NCBI GenBank assembly: GCA_902492555.1
Contig: CABUMH010000065.1
Span: 1 to 21,239 of the forward strand
Reading direction: 5' to 3'
DNA length: 21,239 nt
Source of the DNA: Eisenbergiella sp900555195
GTDB taxonomy: Bacteria; Bacillota; Clostridia; Lachnospirales; Lachnospiraceae
Part shown: piece by piece, positions 1 to 6,884 of the stretch
Layout of the letters: each line of letters starts with the position of its first letter
How positions within the stretch are numbered: position 1 is the stretch's first letter
Program-made: the position numbers and the translations under genes
The notes under the pieces: generated by a model
Database searches by the model: none
Seen by the model: the letters and a program-made list of their open reading frames with translations, nothing else
What the model was told of the DNA's origin: nothing

Positions 1-53
1 CCCGCATGGCGGCTAAACTCCGCCCCTATGGGGCGTCAAACAACGCCGCCAGA

Positions 54-78
54 GCATGCGGGTGCACTTCCCGCATGC
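54..78. repeat. GC-rich hairpin at the edge of the left-end repeat
   Basis: A perfect 9-bp inverted repeat (GCATGCGGG at 54-62, CCCGCATGC at 70-78) encloses a 7-nt loop. A second small dyad (CGCCCC TAT GGGGCG) lies at about 22-35. No run of T follows, so it is not a typical intrinsic terminator. It abuts the dispersed repeat that begins at 77 and may be part of the same repeated unit or mark the end of an upstream transcript. Confidence 0.6.
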
Positions 79-228
79 AAGGCCAAGAAACAGCACAATT
101 TTCTCACAGGTTTACGGAAAAAGAATGCAGCCGAACCCTGCGCCGCTGAAGCCGGATGCCGTGCATGGGGAACCAGGTGTCACAAACGAGGGAAACGGAA
201 CAGCATATGCGGAAGGCTGAGTAGCAAC
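77..228 (+). repeat. Left copy of a ~150-bp dispersed-type repeat, inverted relative to the right end
   Basis: This stretch matches the reverse complement of the last ~150 bases of the window (about 21085-21239). Runs such as AACAGCACAATTTTCTCACA are identical in both copies. Similarity is about 85-90% over the first ~110 bases and then decays. I see no credible gene in it. The 85-codon open frame crossing it (28-285) has no ribosome binding site and runs into the tRNA promoter. Two diverged, inverted intergenic copies fit a family of dispersed non-coding repeats, but the family cannot be named from this window. Confidence 0.8.
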
Positions 229-256
229 GAGAAATTTGGTTTTTTTACAAAAGGGC

Positions 257-286
257 TTGCTTTTCTGTTTCAGTCTATGCTATAAT
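257..286 (+). promoter_or_regulatory. Promoter of tRNA-Trp
   Basis: TTGCTT (257-262), an 18-bp spacer, then TATAAT (281-286), with a TG one base before the -10 (extended -10). The predicted start falls about 25 nt before the mature tRNA, leaving a short 5' leader for RNase P. Confidence 0.8.
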
Positions 287-318
287 ACAATTCGCGGTTC
301 GGTAAACGGACAGCAGAT

Positions 319-389
319 AGGAGCATAGTTCAAAGGTAGAACAGTGGTCTCCAAAACCATCGATGTGGGTTCGATTCCTACTGCTCCTG
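319..389 (+). tRNA. tRNA-Trp (anticodon CCA)
   Basis: The sequence folds as a 71-nt cloverleaf. The acceptor stem is AGGAGCA with TGCTCCT and discriminator G. The D arm is GTTC/GAAC, the anticodon arm is GTGGT-CTCCAAA-ACCAT with CCA in the loop, and the T arm is TGGGT/ATTCC-type around TTCGATT. The 3' CCA is not encoded. The gene is the integration target of the adjacent element: its last 21 bases (369-389) lie in the attL core, and because the core is identical to attR the tRNA stays intact after integration. Confidence 0.95.
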
Positions 390-392
390 TTC
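369..392 (+). repeat. attL core (tRNA-Trp 3' end)
   Basis: These 24 bases, from the T-arm GTTCGATTCC through the acceptor stem to CTGTTC, are repeated without mismatch at 14825-14848. The flanking bases differ (G versus A before, A versus C after). A tRNA 3' end duplicated at the two ends of an integrase-bearing segment is the usual signature of tyrosine-recombinase insertion. The exact crossover point cannot be placed within the identity block. Confidence 0.93.
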
Positions 393-416
393 ATCTTTAA
401 AGAGCGATAAACACAG

Positions 417-456
417 AAAAAGCTGATAACTGCGCGGGTTATCGGCTTTTTCTTTT
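417..456 (+). terminator. Element-supplied terminator downstream of tRNA-Trp
   Basis: The stem AAAAAGCTGATAAC / GTTATCGGCTTTTT, with one G-T pair and a 7-nt loop, is followed by TCTTTTCT. It lies inside the element, 27 nt past the tRNA, and so replaces the tRNA's own terminator, which now lies beyond attR (14856-14890). Confidence 0.85.
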
Positions 457-497
457 CTGTTCTGGCACAAAATAAAATGGGCGAAAACAGGCAAAAA

Positions 498-528
498 TGC
501 AACACGATGCAACACGAAATGCAACACG
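498..528 (+). promoter_or_regulatory. Integrase arm-type binding repeats, left end
   Basis: TGCAACACG occurs three times in the same orientation at 498-506, 508-516 and 520-528. The last two, with their 3-bp spacer, form a 21-bp block (507-527) that recurs exactly at 14755-14775 near attR. Matching short direct repeats on both sides of the att cores are expected for the arm sites of a lambda/Tn916-type integrase. Binding itself is inferred. Confidence 0.75.
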
Positions 529-549
529 GATTTCAGGGCTTTGTGGCAA

Positions 550-572
550 GGCGGAAGGGCAATCCTCCCGCC
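550..572. terminator. Hairpin ending the late operon
   Basis: A 9-bp stem (GGCGGAAGG with CCTCCCGCC, including one G-T pair) with a 5-nt loop lies 10 nt beyond the endolysin stop codon. The T-rich tail (CTCTTTTC) is on the plus-strand side. It may therefore stop rightward transcription better than leftward transcription, or simply protect the 3' end of the late mRNA. Confidence 0.55.
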
Positions 573-582
573 TCTTTTCACG

Positions 583-1479
583 CTATTCCAGCACCCGGAT
601 GTTATGCACCACTCCGGCGACTCCCAGAGCGGCAAACTGTCGCTGTACCTCTTCGGCCTGAGCCTGCGTCCAGACATCCGCGATGGACGCGATCCAGATC
701 TCAATGCCGCCTACATCCAGCACGGCCGCCTTGTGCACCAGGCAGCCCTGGTATGCCGTAGCTGCAGCTTTAGCAATCGACTCCGCCCAGACATCAGCAA
801 TGGACAGACACCAGAGGGTTCCCGGTTCCGGCCTGGGCTCTTCTGTGCTGGCCGGATTCTGATAGCAGATGTCCAGATCAGCGTTGCCGTTGATGCCGGG
901 CACGCGACCTGTGCTGGTGTACTGCCAGCCCCAGATAGCTCGGCCCACCGCTGGTCTCTTCGCCTGGTTCGGCTCATTATCGAACTGCATCACGTTGTAT
1001 CCGTTATAGTATCGGGCCACCCACAGAGGCACAGTGGCGAATTGGTTGAAGTCAAACCATTTCTCCTGATACACATATAGGCCTACATAGATGCCGAACC
1101 GGTATCCTGCGGCCTCAATCACAGTTCTGGCCGCCTGGATCAGCGCCGTCAGCTTTGCGCGGCCGAGCGGCTGAAGAGTGTCACGATCTTCCACATCCCA
1201 CCAGACCATTGTGCCGGTAGTCAGATTGTACTGCTGCAGGAGGGCCACTACCTGACGGGCCTCTTCCTGCGCCTGAGCCTCCGTCGTTGCGTAGGTGTAC
1301 TTATAGACAGCTACCGGGATATTATACTTCCGGCAACCTGCCAGATTTGCCACAAACTGATAGTCTGCCTTGCCGGACCGGCGGACACTGCGAAGGATCG
1401 CGAACTGTACGCCTGCATCGGCCACCTGTGACCAGTCAATTATGCCTTGGTTGTCGCTTACATCTATTCCTTTCCACAT
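583..1479 (-). CDS. Endolysin, GH25 lysozyme (N-acetylmuramidase)
   Basis: A 298-aa muramidase predicted to cut the MurNAc-GlcNAc bond of peptidoglycan for phage lysis. A GH25 catalytic domain fills residues 1 to ~205. It opens with GIDVSDNQG (Asp6) and contains WWDVED (Asp95, Glu97), the DxE of the active site. The tail from about 225 holds two imperfect repeats beginning SIADVW (LSIADVWAESIAKA and ASIADVWTQAQAEE), probably a cell-wall-binding unit. There is no signal peptide, so export depends on the holin encoded just upstream. The start is at 1479, behind a GGAAG-type ribosome binding site. The open frame continues 34 codons further upstream, but that part is lysine/arginine-rich, unlike the family, and overlaps the holin gene. 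It is the last gene of the leftward late operon. Confidence 0.93.
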   Translation of the reverse strand: MWKGIDVSDNQGIIDWSQVADAGVQFAILRSVRRSGKADYQFVANLAGCRKYNIPVAVYKYTYATTEAQAQEEARQVVALLQQYNLTTGTMVWWDVEDRDTLQPLGRAKLTALIQAARTVIEAAGYRFGIYVGLYVYQEKWFDFNQFATVPLWVARYYNGYNVMQFDNEPNQAKRPAVGRAIWGWQYTSTGRVPGINGNADLDICYQNPASTEEPRPEPGTLWCLSIADVWAESIAKAAATAYQGCLVHKAAVLDVGGIEIWIASIADVWTQAQAEEVQRQFAALGVAGVVHNIRVLE

Positions 1480-1522
1480 ACTCTTCTTCCTTTTTTCTTT
1501 TATAATATGTAGGGAAGAGGAC

Positions 1523-2008
1523 TCACTCGCCCCCTTCTCCCTCTCCCTGTGAATCAATCTTATTTTTGAGCACCGCGACATATTTTGTCAGCCACGACGG
1601 CACAGGGGCGCCCATACGGCCTGCATTTTCGATGATGGATAACAGCTCATTGAGAATATACCAGACGGCCACCAGAAGCCCGAAAAACGCCTTGAGAGTA
1701 ATTTGAAGCCCGATCTGTGCCGCAACGTGCAGGATAATATAATCAACGATCAAGGCAGCCGCAATAATGCAGAGGTATCCCACTTTTTTAATAATTCCCT
1801 CCGCGCCGCGTTTACTGCTCCATCCATAGGCCGGATCCTCCGGATGCTCGATTGCTTCCCTCTTGCTGGCCAGCATGCCAGTGATATAATCCAGCACCAT
1901 CGCGATGGCGAGGATACACAATACCGGCAACAGGATGCCCAACCGGGCAGAGAGCCATGCAATAGCTGCGGCCAGAGCCGCCTGAATTGTTATGTATGCC
2001 TGTTTCAT
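1523..2008 (-). CDS. Phage holin (TcdE / holin_4 family)
   Basis: A 161-aa membrane protein. Hydrophobic segments lie at about residues 5-38 (two short helices, including GILLPVLCILAIAMVLDYIT), 75-95 (VGYLCIIAAALIVDYIIL) and 105-125. The DYITGMLASK motif and the WSSKRGAEGIIKKVGY stretch are typical of the toxin secretion / phage lysis holin family that includes TcdE. The C-terminus is charged (DSQGEGEGGE). The role is to open the cytoplasmic membrane at the end of infection so that the GH25 endolysin reaches the wall. A GGGGGT ribosome binding site precedes the ATG. It lies between the carbohydrate-binding-type protein and the endolysin, the usual lysis cassette order. Confidence 0.93.
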   Translation of the reverse strand: MKQAYITIQAALAAAIAWLSARLGILLPVLCILAIAMVLDYITGMLASKREAIEHPEDPAYGWSSKRGAEGIIKKVGYLCIIAAALIVDYIILHVAAQIGLQITLKAFFGLLVAVWYILNELLSIIENAGRMGAPVPSWLTKYVAVLKNKIDSQGEGEGGE

Positions 2009-2023
2009 AGATTTCTACCCCCG

Positions 2024-2458
2024 TTATTCTACAATTTCTTTCCATTGTGCTTCTGTGCCGACTGCTCCCGGTTCCCAAACGTTGTTATCCACAAGAGATT
2101 CCCATGTCCTGTCGTTATGCGTCACCCTGTCCCCCTTACTGTATGCGTTTTCAGGCCCGGGCTGTTCCCATTCCGGGATTTCGCCGGGATCTGGAATCAG
2201 GATCTTCGCGAACAGGGACGGCGCATCAACCGGATTCCACGCAGCCTGCTTCTGGTGCTCTGTCAGGACCTTGTAGAGCGCATCCTGATAGTTGTAACGC
2301 TCCCCAGCCGCCAGCGCATCTCCTTCAGCTACATCCTCCCAGTTCGGATAGAGTACAGCAACCTCCAGCGCCTGCTCGTCCGTATTCCCTGAAGCATTGA
2401 TTTCTGCCTGTTTTCCCATCGCGGCCAATTTTTTCAGTGCTGTTTCATTGATACTCAT
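2024..2458 (-). CDS. Phage protein with C-terminal carbohydrate-binding (CBM5/12-like) module
   Basis: A 144-aa protein of the XkdW/tail-associated type common just before phage lysis genes in Clostridia. The N-terminal ~95 residues include QAAWNPVDAPSLFAKI. The last ~45 residues (WEQPGPENAYSKGDRVTHND, then RTWESLVDNNVWEPG and WKEI) have the aromatic-rich layout of small chitin-binding CBM5/12 modules: W...Y..GD.V...W.S...N..WEPG. The probable role is attachment to surface glycans or the cell wall as part of the virion tip. The missing baseplate genes mean it may no longer be assembled. Its ATG overlaps the stop of the preceding gene (ATGA), showing translational coupling. Confidence 0.8.
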   Translation of the reverse strand: MSINETALKKLAAMGKQAEINASGNTDEQALEVAVLYPNWEDVAEGDALAAGERYNYQDALYKVLTEHQKQAAWNPVDAPSLFAKILIPDPGEIPEWEQPGPENAYSKGDRVTHNDRTWESLVDNNVWEPGAVGTEAQWKEIVE

Positions 2459-2793
2459 TTCTCTACCTCCTCGCCCATAATGGCATTACTGATAGACTGC
2501 ACATCAGCTTCCACGTTCGTCACTCTCGTATCCAAAGCCGTCACTGCTGCAGATGCATTCTCTGCAGCTTTCTGCATCTTCACCGTTACCATATCCACTA
2601 CAGTTTCCGCGAAACCACTCTCAGTCGTATCGTCCTCGACAGAGTAATCAATGCTCTGTATTACATCCGGCCGATACTCGATACCCACCAGCTTCGTATC
2701 CGCCAGAGAGAGTTCAATATACTCCCCTTCATCATTTACACAGATCTTGCGAATTCCGTTATCAACTTTTATGTTTCCATAGAAATTTCCCAT
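2455..2793 (-). CDS. Short phage ORF, probable fusion of tail-chaperone N-terminus to a late-gene C-terminus
   Basis: A 112-aa frame directly after the tail tube gene. Residues 1 to ~33 (FYGNIKVDNG, then KICVNDEGEYIELSLAD) resemble the start of the tail assembly chaperone that follows the tube gene in Clostridia phages. The rest has a coiled-coil-like alanine-rich part (QKAAENASAAVTALDTRV) and ends ISNAIMGEEVEK, in the style of short ORFs found after the tail fibre. A normal phage has the second chaperone, tape measure, distal tail and fibre genes between these two. I infer that a deletion joined them in frame. A GAAAGGAAG ribosome binding site precedes the ATG. The family resemblance is from memory and not verified. 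Confidence 0.6.
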   Translation of the reverse strand: MGNFYGNIKVDNGIRKICVNDEGEYIELSLADTKLVGIEYRPDVIQSIDYSVEDDTTESGFAETVVDMVTVKMQKAAENASAAVTALDTRVTNVEADVQSISNAIMGEEVEK

Positions 2794-2833
2794 GTCAACT
2801 CTCTTCCTTTCTGCTATTTAACTCGCTCTGTGA

Positions 2834-3340
2834 TCATCCTCCGACGCCCGCGGAGTATTCTCCTTCCGTAAATTCTTTCGTGGCCACATCGAAGTAGCCC
2901 TTCACTGCTGAGCCCTTGCCGCCGATCTTAATCGAGTTCACCACATTGGCACCTGCATCACCGCCAGTGCTGGTAGCGGATACCGCGCATCTCCTGCGGT
3001 ATGCCACATACTTTCCGGAAGCACTGGGTATCGCGTCCTTTAGCCTGAACCTGATGTAGTATGTCTCCGCATCCGTCCCAGTAGGCAGTTCATCTATAAT
3101 CTTATCGATGAAAGCCTGCATATCATCGTCAATGCAGTCCTGCTTTTCCACTTCGATACTGGGCGTATACGACCGGACTTCCGTATTTCCGTTTGCCTGG
3201 TTGATCCACTGCGTAGTTTCCTCTTCCACATTGAATTCTTCGGTCATAGAGGATACGCCGTCTCCGATCAGCGCATATGCAGCCTCTTCCTGTCCCATTG
3301 AAGTGTCGATGTAGTGGATCAGTTCTTCTCTTTTTGCCAT
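2834..3340 (-). CDS. Major tail tube protein
   Basis: A 168-aa protein with an intact reading frame and a strong GAAGGAG ribosome binding site. Features fit the tail tube family of Clostridia siphophages or myophages: an N-terminal segment on modified or updated values (ALIGDGVSSMTEEFNVEEET), a middle section ending in FRLKDA...YVAYRRRCAVS, and a glycine-rich end with GGKGSAVKGYFDVATKEF. Tube proteins polymerise into hexameric rings around the tape measure. The tape measure gene is missing here, so tail length could not be set by the element itself. Order (connector, tail terminator, tube) is conventional. Confidence 0.82.
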   Translation of the reverse strand: MAKREELIHYIDTSMGQEEAAYALIGDGVSSMTEEFNVEEETTQWINQANGNTEVRSYTPSIEVEKQDCIDDDMQAFIDKIIDELPTGTDAETYYIRFRLKDAIPSASGKYVAYRRRCAVSATSTGGDAGANVVNSIKIGGKGSAVKGYFDVATKEFTEGEYSAGVGG

Positions 3341-3343
3341 GGT

Positions 3344-3754
3344 CTACTTCTCCTTCATATATCTGATTGCTATCGTTAATTGATATAAATTTTCATGTTC
3401 CTGCGTCTGTCCCACATAAAATGGCGTGGTAACGCTGATTTCCTGAACGACCGCATCTTCGACAACCGGGTATTTTCCTGCCCTGTTCTGAGCGTCAATC
3501 CATTTTTCAAGGGCCTCTCCAAATCCGGAATTCCCCACACGCGCCGCATCTGTCCGGTTCGACAGCCGCGCCATCAGCGTGAAGTAGTCCGTCACAATCT
3601 TCCGACCGGATAAGAAGTGCTGCACGTTCTGCTGAGGCTCTTTGATCAAAGAGTAGGATTTTACCTCTGCCGTCTGCATGTCTGTACTCACAGTTGCCAG
3701 CCGGTCCGCATCAAAACCTTTCAACCATCTGATCACGCTTTCTGATACCGTCAT
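3344..3754 (-). CDS. Tail terminator-like / 'minor capsid' joining protein
   Basis: A 136-aa protein immediately before the tail tube gene, overlapping the previous gene by 4 nt (ATGA). The position and the motif SGRKIVTDYFTLMARLSNRT, followed by FGEALEKWIDAQNRAGKYP, fit the 'minor capsid protein from bacteriophage' family that acts as the tail terminator or head-tail joining ring. It has no membrane segment or catalytic motif. The role is inferred from order and weak family resemblance. Confidence 0.7.
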   Translation of the reverse strand: MTVSESVIRWLKGFDADRLATVSTDMQTAEVKSYSLIKEPQQNVQHFLSGRKIVTDYFTLMARLSNRTDAARVGNSGFGEALEKWIDAQNRAGKYPVVEDAVVQEISVTTPFYVGQTQEHENLYQLTIAIRYMKEK

Positions 3755-4107
3755 TTCTTCACAACCTTTCTGGCCCCGTCTTCAATCTGCTTCAGGCCTC
3801 CATTTTGCAGCATTCTAGGCACCCAGTAATTTCCCCGCTGGGGAGCGCCCTGAAAGTTCGCGTCTTCGTAATACCAGCGCCGTGCGTAGGGAGCCTGCCA
3901 CACCACATCCGTTCCATCTTCGATATGTCCGCTGTCCTTCAGCCGGCCGGGATTTTCATATTTACCAGCCTCGTCAAACGGAATGTAGCCGTCGGACAGA
4001 TTGAGCACCTCGTTTGTGACAAACTGCTGCACTCTTCCCTTCTCCTCAGTACCGAGGGTTTTGACCAGATCGCGGAGGTTGAAATTGCACTCAAATGTGA
4101 TTCCCAT
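3751..4107 (-). CDS. Minor_capsid_2-like head-tail joining protein
   Basis: A 118-aa protein. The stretch LNLSDGYIPFDEAGKYENPG and the later WQAPYARRWYYED followed by RGNYWVPRMLQNGG match the pattern of small Clostridia/Lactobacillus phage 'minor capsid 2' proteins, which occupy the HK97-gp10-like slot between head closure and tail terminator. Start and stop overlap both neighbours by a few bases, so the four connector genes are translationally coupled. No enzymatic motif is visible. Confidence 0.75.
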   Translation of the reverse strand: MGITFECNFNLRDLVKTLGTEEKGRVQQFVTNEVLNLSDGYIPFDEAGKYENPGRLKDSGHIEDGTDVVWQAPYARRWYYEDANFQGAPQRGNYWVPRMLQNGGLKQIEDGARKVVKK

Positions 4108-4544
4108 TACTTCCCCACCACCCTGATATGTTTCAGACGTGGACGATTCCGGTTATCCGCTACGGAGCTGACCAGTACAACGTAGGGATATTTCTTCCGG
4201 AGACTGTCGATATCATCCTCACTGGAAATCTCCTCCGAAACCTCTCCCAGAGCGATGATATCCAGCCCGTTTTTACTGTTCAGCGTCCAGCTCACCGCCC
4301 GTTCTTCTGCAGAAAGAGTTCCGTACTGAATCGGCTCCACATAGGACGGTCGGCCGTATCCTCTGGAAAAGTCTACCGTCACGCTTTCCACCCGTTCTTC
4401 CGCCTGTACACCCTTCGCAACGATCAGTTCCTTTTTGCTGTGCCGCCACTGCACTCCATTTATGACGGTACGCTTCCAGGAATCCTTTCCTTCCTCGCAG
4501 AAATGATTAAAAACGGTCATCGTGTCAGTGAAAAGCACACTCAT
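4107..4544 (-). CDS. Probable head-closure (stopper-type) protein
   Basis: A 145-aa protein that starts within the stop of the connector gene (ATGA overlap). The N-terminus (TDTMTVFNHFCEEGKDSWKR, then VINGVQWRHSKKE) resembles the small beta-rich proteins that follow the connector in Clostridia phages and plug the head (stopper). The central YGRPSYVEP and C-terminal RNRPRLKHIRVVGK fit as well. Function is assigned mainly from position between the adaptor and the gp10-like protein, and the family name is uncertain. Confidence 0.62.
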   Translation of the reverse strand: MSVLFTDTMTVFNHFCEEGKDSWKRTVINGVQWRHSKKELIVAKGVQAEERVESVTVDFSRGYGRPSYVEPIQYGTLSAEERAVSWTLNSKNGLDIIALGEVSEEISSEDDIDSLRKKYPYVVLVSSVADNRNRPRLKHIRVVGK

Positions 4545-4924
4545 AACGCACCTGCCAGTCCGGTTCCGCTCAAGCCCTGCTGGATCAGGGACACCAGCTC
4601 AACCTCTTTCTCCACCTGCGTGGTCACCTTGTACGATTCCGAATACCCGTCATTGCTGACGGATGTGAGCCCGTTCCCAGCCCCCGCCGCTTCCTGCGTG
4701 CTGACCAGATTGATCAGATCGCAGACCGTGTTCTGGATCTGCGTGTGTACCTGTTTTTCAAACGGCGTCGCAGTTTCCGGATCATAAGCTTCTTCAAACA
4801 CCTGCGCCCTCAGATGCGTATATACATCCAGCTTCGCGCTGGCTTTCGTGCACAGCTTCTGAAAATTATCTTCCTGGATCATATCATAAAGGGAGCTGTA
4901 ATACTCCCATGTTACATAAAGCAC
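4541..4924 (-). CDS. Head-tail connector (adaptor, gp6-like)
   Basis: A 127-aa, largely helical protein immediately after the major capsid gene. The opening YVTWEYYSSLYDMIQEDNFQ, followed by KLCTKASAKLDVYT, matches the adaptor family in which a YxxYxxxY...F..L..RA start precedes a helical ring subunit. In a complete phage it binds under the portal; no portal is encoded here. The start codon is GTG at 4924 with a strong AAGGAGAGGGAG ribosome binding site. Confidence 0.8.
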   Translation of the reverse strand: MLYVTWEYYSSLYDMIQEDNFQKLCTKASAKLDVYTHLRAQVFEEAYDPETATPFEKQVHTQIQNTVCDLINLVSTQEAAGAGNGLTSVSNDGYSESYKVTTQVEKEVELVSLIQQGLSGTGLAGAL

Positions 4925-4945
4925 CCAGCTCCCTCTCCTTCCTTA

Positions 4946-5950
4946 TCAGCCGCCCGCTGCAGTCTTCGGCTTGATCTTGATTCCTTTCAGCCTTCCGGCC
5001 ATCTTGCTGTTCTTCAGGACAGCTCCGGCCAGCAGTTCCACCTCGCCCTTCTTCACAGCTCCGGGAGCCTGCAGGTCAGGCAGGTAAGTATGGATCATCT
5101 TACTTCCATCAACGGAAATGCCGTGGAACGCGTTCAGTCCCAGCTTCACCGCGTAGATATCGGTCTCGCCGTATGCGGACGTGGAAGGCGTGCTCGTCTC
5201 GATCACATCCACGGTTGCAGATCCATTGTAATACTGGCCTGCATCCATCATCGGGATCCCGTTGTATTTCTCCACCGTGCGGCCAAAACCGTCTACGCTG
5301 CGCTCGTAGAAGCCTGCCCGGCGGGCGGCCGCTCTGGTCTTGGTCAACATCTCATTGTTCATGAGCAGAATATCCGACTTTTCAGCCAGTTTCGAAATGA
5401 ACGCATCCAGTTCATCCAGGAACGCGTTGTAGTTCGTATCCAGCAGTGCACTGGTGGATATATCGCTCTCGGAGGTATACTCCGTATCAGAGCCGGACAG
5501 GATCTTCTTCAGACCGTCAAACGTGTTCACGACAAACCCCGCTCCGGATGTGGCAGAAGTTCCGTTGATAACCAGATTATGAAAGTAGTTAGCTCCGGCT
5601 TTGGTTTTCTCCTTCAGCTGGAAATCGATCTCGTCCACAGCGCCGCTGGTGTTCGCAATCACACGATCCACCTCAAACGAACCGCCCAGGATAATCACGT
5701 TTGCCGTTGCCTTTTCTCTCTTCGCCTCGTTCGCCGTATACTCGCTGTTGATTGAACGCACCGCCACGGTAGAAGGCGTCTTCAGCCGGACGTATCCATA
5801 CGTCAGTGTAGAACCGCCCGTTCCGGGAGATACCGAATCGTCAAATGTCAGCATATCCAGCAGAAGGGAACTTCTGCGGAATTCATCGATAACCTGCTGG
5901 TCTACCTTGTCGGCCATGCCGACTTTTGCTTCAGCTAATGTTACAGGCAT
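4946..5950 (-). CDS. Major capsid protein (HK97-like fold)
   Basis: A 334-aa full-length capsid subunit preceded by AAGGAG. The N-terminal arm (MPVTLAEAKVGMADKVDQQV) is followed by RRSSLLLDMLTFDDSVSPGT and by YVRLKTPSTVAVRS, the usual E-loop/spine region of this family. Later motifs include LLMNNEMLTKTRAAARRAGF and YNGIPMMDAGQYY, which are common in Clostridia major capsid proteins of 330-350 aa. There is no N-terminal delta domain, consistent with the separate scaffold encoded just upstream. The frame is intact, so shells could in principle be made. Confidence 0.9.
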   Translation of the reverse strand: MPVTLAEAKVGMADKVDQQVIDEFRRSSLLLDMLTFDDSVSPGTGGSTLTYGYVRLKTPSTVAVRSINSEYTANEAKREKATANVIILGGSFEVDRVIANTSGAVDEIDFQLKEKTKAGANYFHNLVINGTSATSGAGFVVNTFDGLKKILSGSDTEYTSESDISTSALLDTNYNAFLDELDAFISKLAEKSDILLMNNEMLTKTRAAARRAGFYERSVDGFGRTVEKYNGIPMMDAGQYYNGSATVDVIETSTPSTSAYGETDIYAVKLGLNAFHGISVDGSKMIHTYLPDLQAPGAVKKGEVELLAGAVLKNSKMAGRLKGIKIKPKTAAGG

Positions 5951-5970
5951 ATCTCACTCCTTCTTTCTCG

Positions 5971-6531
5971 TTACTGCTTGTAATGCTCCTTCAGGGCGTC
6001 ACGAAGGGATTCTTTCTGGCCGGGCGCAGGTTTGTCCACCCTCCCAATCGGATCCACCTTACCGGTGGGCTTCGGCTCAGGTTCCCCGAACAGCATCTTA
6101 CTGTCTTCGGCTTCGGCAAGCTTTTTCAGCGCAGCCGCCACGTCATTTTTCTGATTTTTTGATGCCTTGAGCGCATCCACATCCAGAAGTGCCCGGATCG
6201 CTTTTGTATTCCGGCCCTTCGCTTCTCCGATCGCCTCTTTAATGAGATCTTCAAAGTCACGGTCAGCTAACGCCTTCGCGTGTTCGCTGTCTTTCTGCTC
6301 CAGCTTATTTTGCAGATCAGAAATCTGCTGATTCAACTTCTCCGGATCAACGCCGTCGAACTTTTTCAGTGCCTCTTCCGTGGTGGTAACCTTGTCCTGC
6401 GCAACTTTCAGATCGTCCTGCGCTTTCTGCAGATCGTCCTTCAATGGCTGCACGTCCTTGTTATTCAGATCGCACACGCTGTCGATCTGTTCCTTCGTAA
6501 GCCCCAGTCTTTCCAGTTCCTCTCTTTTCAT
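5971..6531 (-). CDS. Capsid scaffold (phage GP20-like)
   Basis: A 186-aa, highly charged protein of the phage minor structural protein GP20 family, which acts as an internal scaffold during capsid assembly. It has the family start KREELERLGLTKEQIDSVCD. A long coiled coil (about residues 28-85, LQKAQDDLKVAQDKVTTTEE and onward) follows, then a GRNTKAIRALLDVD motif and a basic C-terminus (SLRDALKEHYKQ) that would contact the capsid subunit. It lies 20 nt upstream of the major capsid gene. The ribosome binding site is AAAAGGAG. Confidence 0.9.
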   Translation of the reverse strand: MKREELERLGLTKEQIDSVCDLNNKDVQPLKDDLQKAQDDLKVAQDKVTTTEEALKKFDGVDPEKLNQQISDLQNKLEQKDSEHAKALADRDFEDLIKEAIGEAKGRNTKAIRALLDVDALKASKNQKNDVAAALKKLAEAEDSKMLFGEPEPKPTGKVDPIGRVDKPAPGQKESLRDALKEHYKQ

Positions 6532-6610
6532 CTCGATCTCCTTTTAACGATTTTTTTAACGAGGTCCATCAGCCTCCGGGTTCACCCAAGGCCGTCGAGA
6601 AGCCTTGTCA

Positions 6611-6665
6611 GACAAAAGAAAAAGAGCCGCGTAATTAATTCACTCGGAATTAACTATTCGGCTCT
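6611..6665 (-). terminator. Terminator of the Cys-rich KTR gene
   Basis: On the minus strand, AGAGCCG and CGGCTCT enclose an inner AGTTAATTC/GAATTAATT stem, followed by TTTTTCTTTTG. The hairpin begins within the 3' end of the KTR gene. With the promoter at 6854-6882 it makes that gene a complete transcription unit inside the late operon. Confidence 0.85.
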
Positions 6666-6813
6666 TGGCTCTGTTGTCTATATTGATAATGGATTCCTGC
6701 TTACACTTTTTGCAGTACCCGGGAAAGTTATATACTCTCGTATCGGGCCTGATCTTAAGCATCCGTGGGAATCCGCACTTCGGGCATTTATACCAATACT
6801 CCCGCACCAGCAT
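6640..6813 (-). CDS. Cysteine-rich KTR-type zinc-finger protein (autonomous insert)
   Basis: A 57-aa protein with two CxxC pairs: YWYKCPKCGF and GYCKKCKQES. They are separated by KIRPDTRVYNFP, the layout of the cysteine-rich KTR family, although the KTR tripeptide itself reads FPR here. The four cysteines presumably bind zinc. The function of the family is unknown, but members travel with phages, conjugative elements and tet genes of Firmicutes. I chose the ATG at 6813 because family members start just before the first Cys pair and a G-rich segment precedes it. ATG 6840 or 6882 would add 9 or 23 residues. The gene has its own promoter and terminator, as phage 'morons' do. Confidence 0.75.
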   Translation of the reverse strand: MLVREYWYKCPKCGFPRMLKIRPDTRVYNFPGYCKKCKQESIINIDNRAKSRIVNSE

Positions 6814-6853
6814 CCCCTCTTTTCCATAAGCGGAAATCATATCTTTGACCCAT

Positions 6854-6882
6854 ATTATAACATATAGGAATATCGTATGCAA
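6854..6882 (-). promoter_or_regulatory. Promoter of the Cys-rich KTR gene
   Basis: On the minus strand, TTGCAT (77-82 of the 6800s), a 17-bp spacer and TATAAT (6854-6859), with an extended -10 (TGTTATAAT). It sits just past the stop codon of the upstream 80-aa gene. It would give a transcript starting near 6847. Confidence 0.7.
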
Positions 6883-6884
6883 GC

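Noticed and set aside
28..285. 85-codon open frame across the left repeat
   Set aside because: No ribosome binding site, low-complexity composition, covers a non-coding repeat and the tRNA promoter.
498..528. TGCAACACG repeats as a small CRISPR-like array
   Set aside because: Units are 9 bp with 1-3 bp gaps, recur at the other element end and have no cas genes; arm-type sites explain them.
541..1080. Long rightward frame opposite the endolysin
   Set aside because: Antisense shadow of the GH25 gene, with no start signals and no recognisable protein features.
4745..5755. 336-codon rightward frame opposite the capsid gene
   Set aside because: Shadow of the major capsid gene on the other strand; its product has no recognisable motif and no suitable ribosome binding site.
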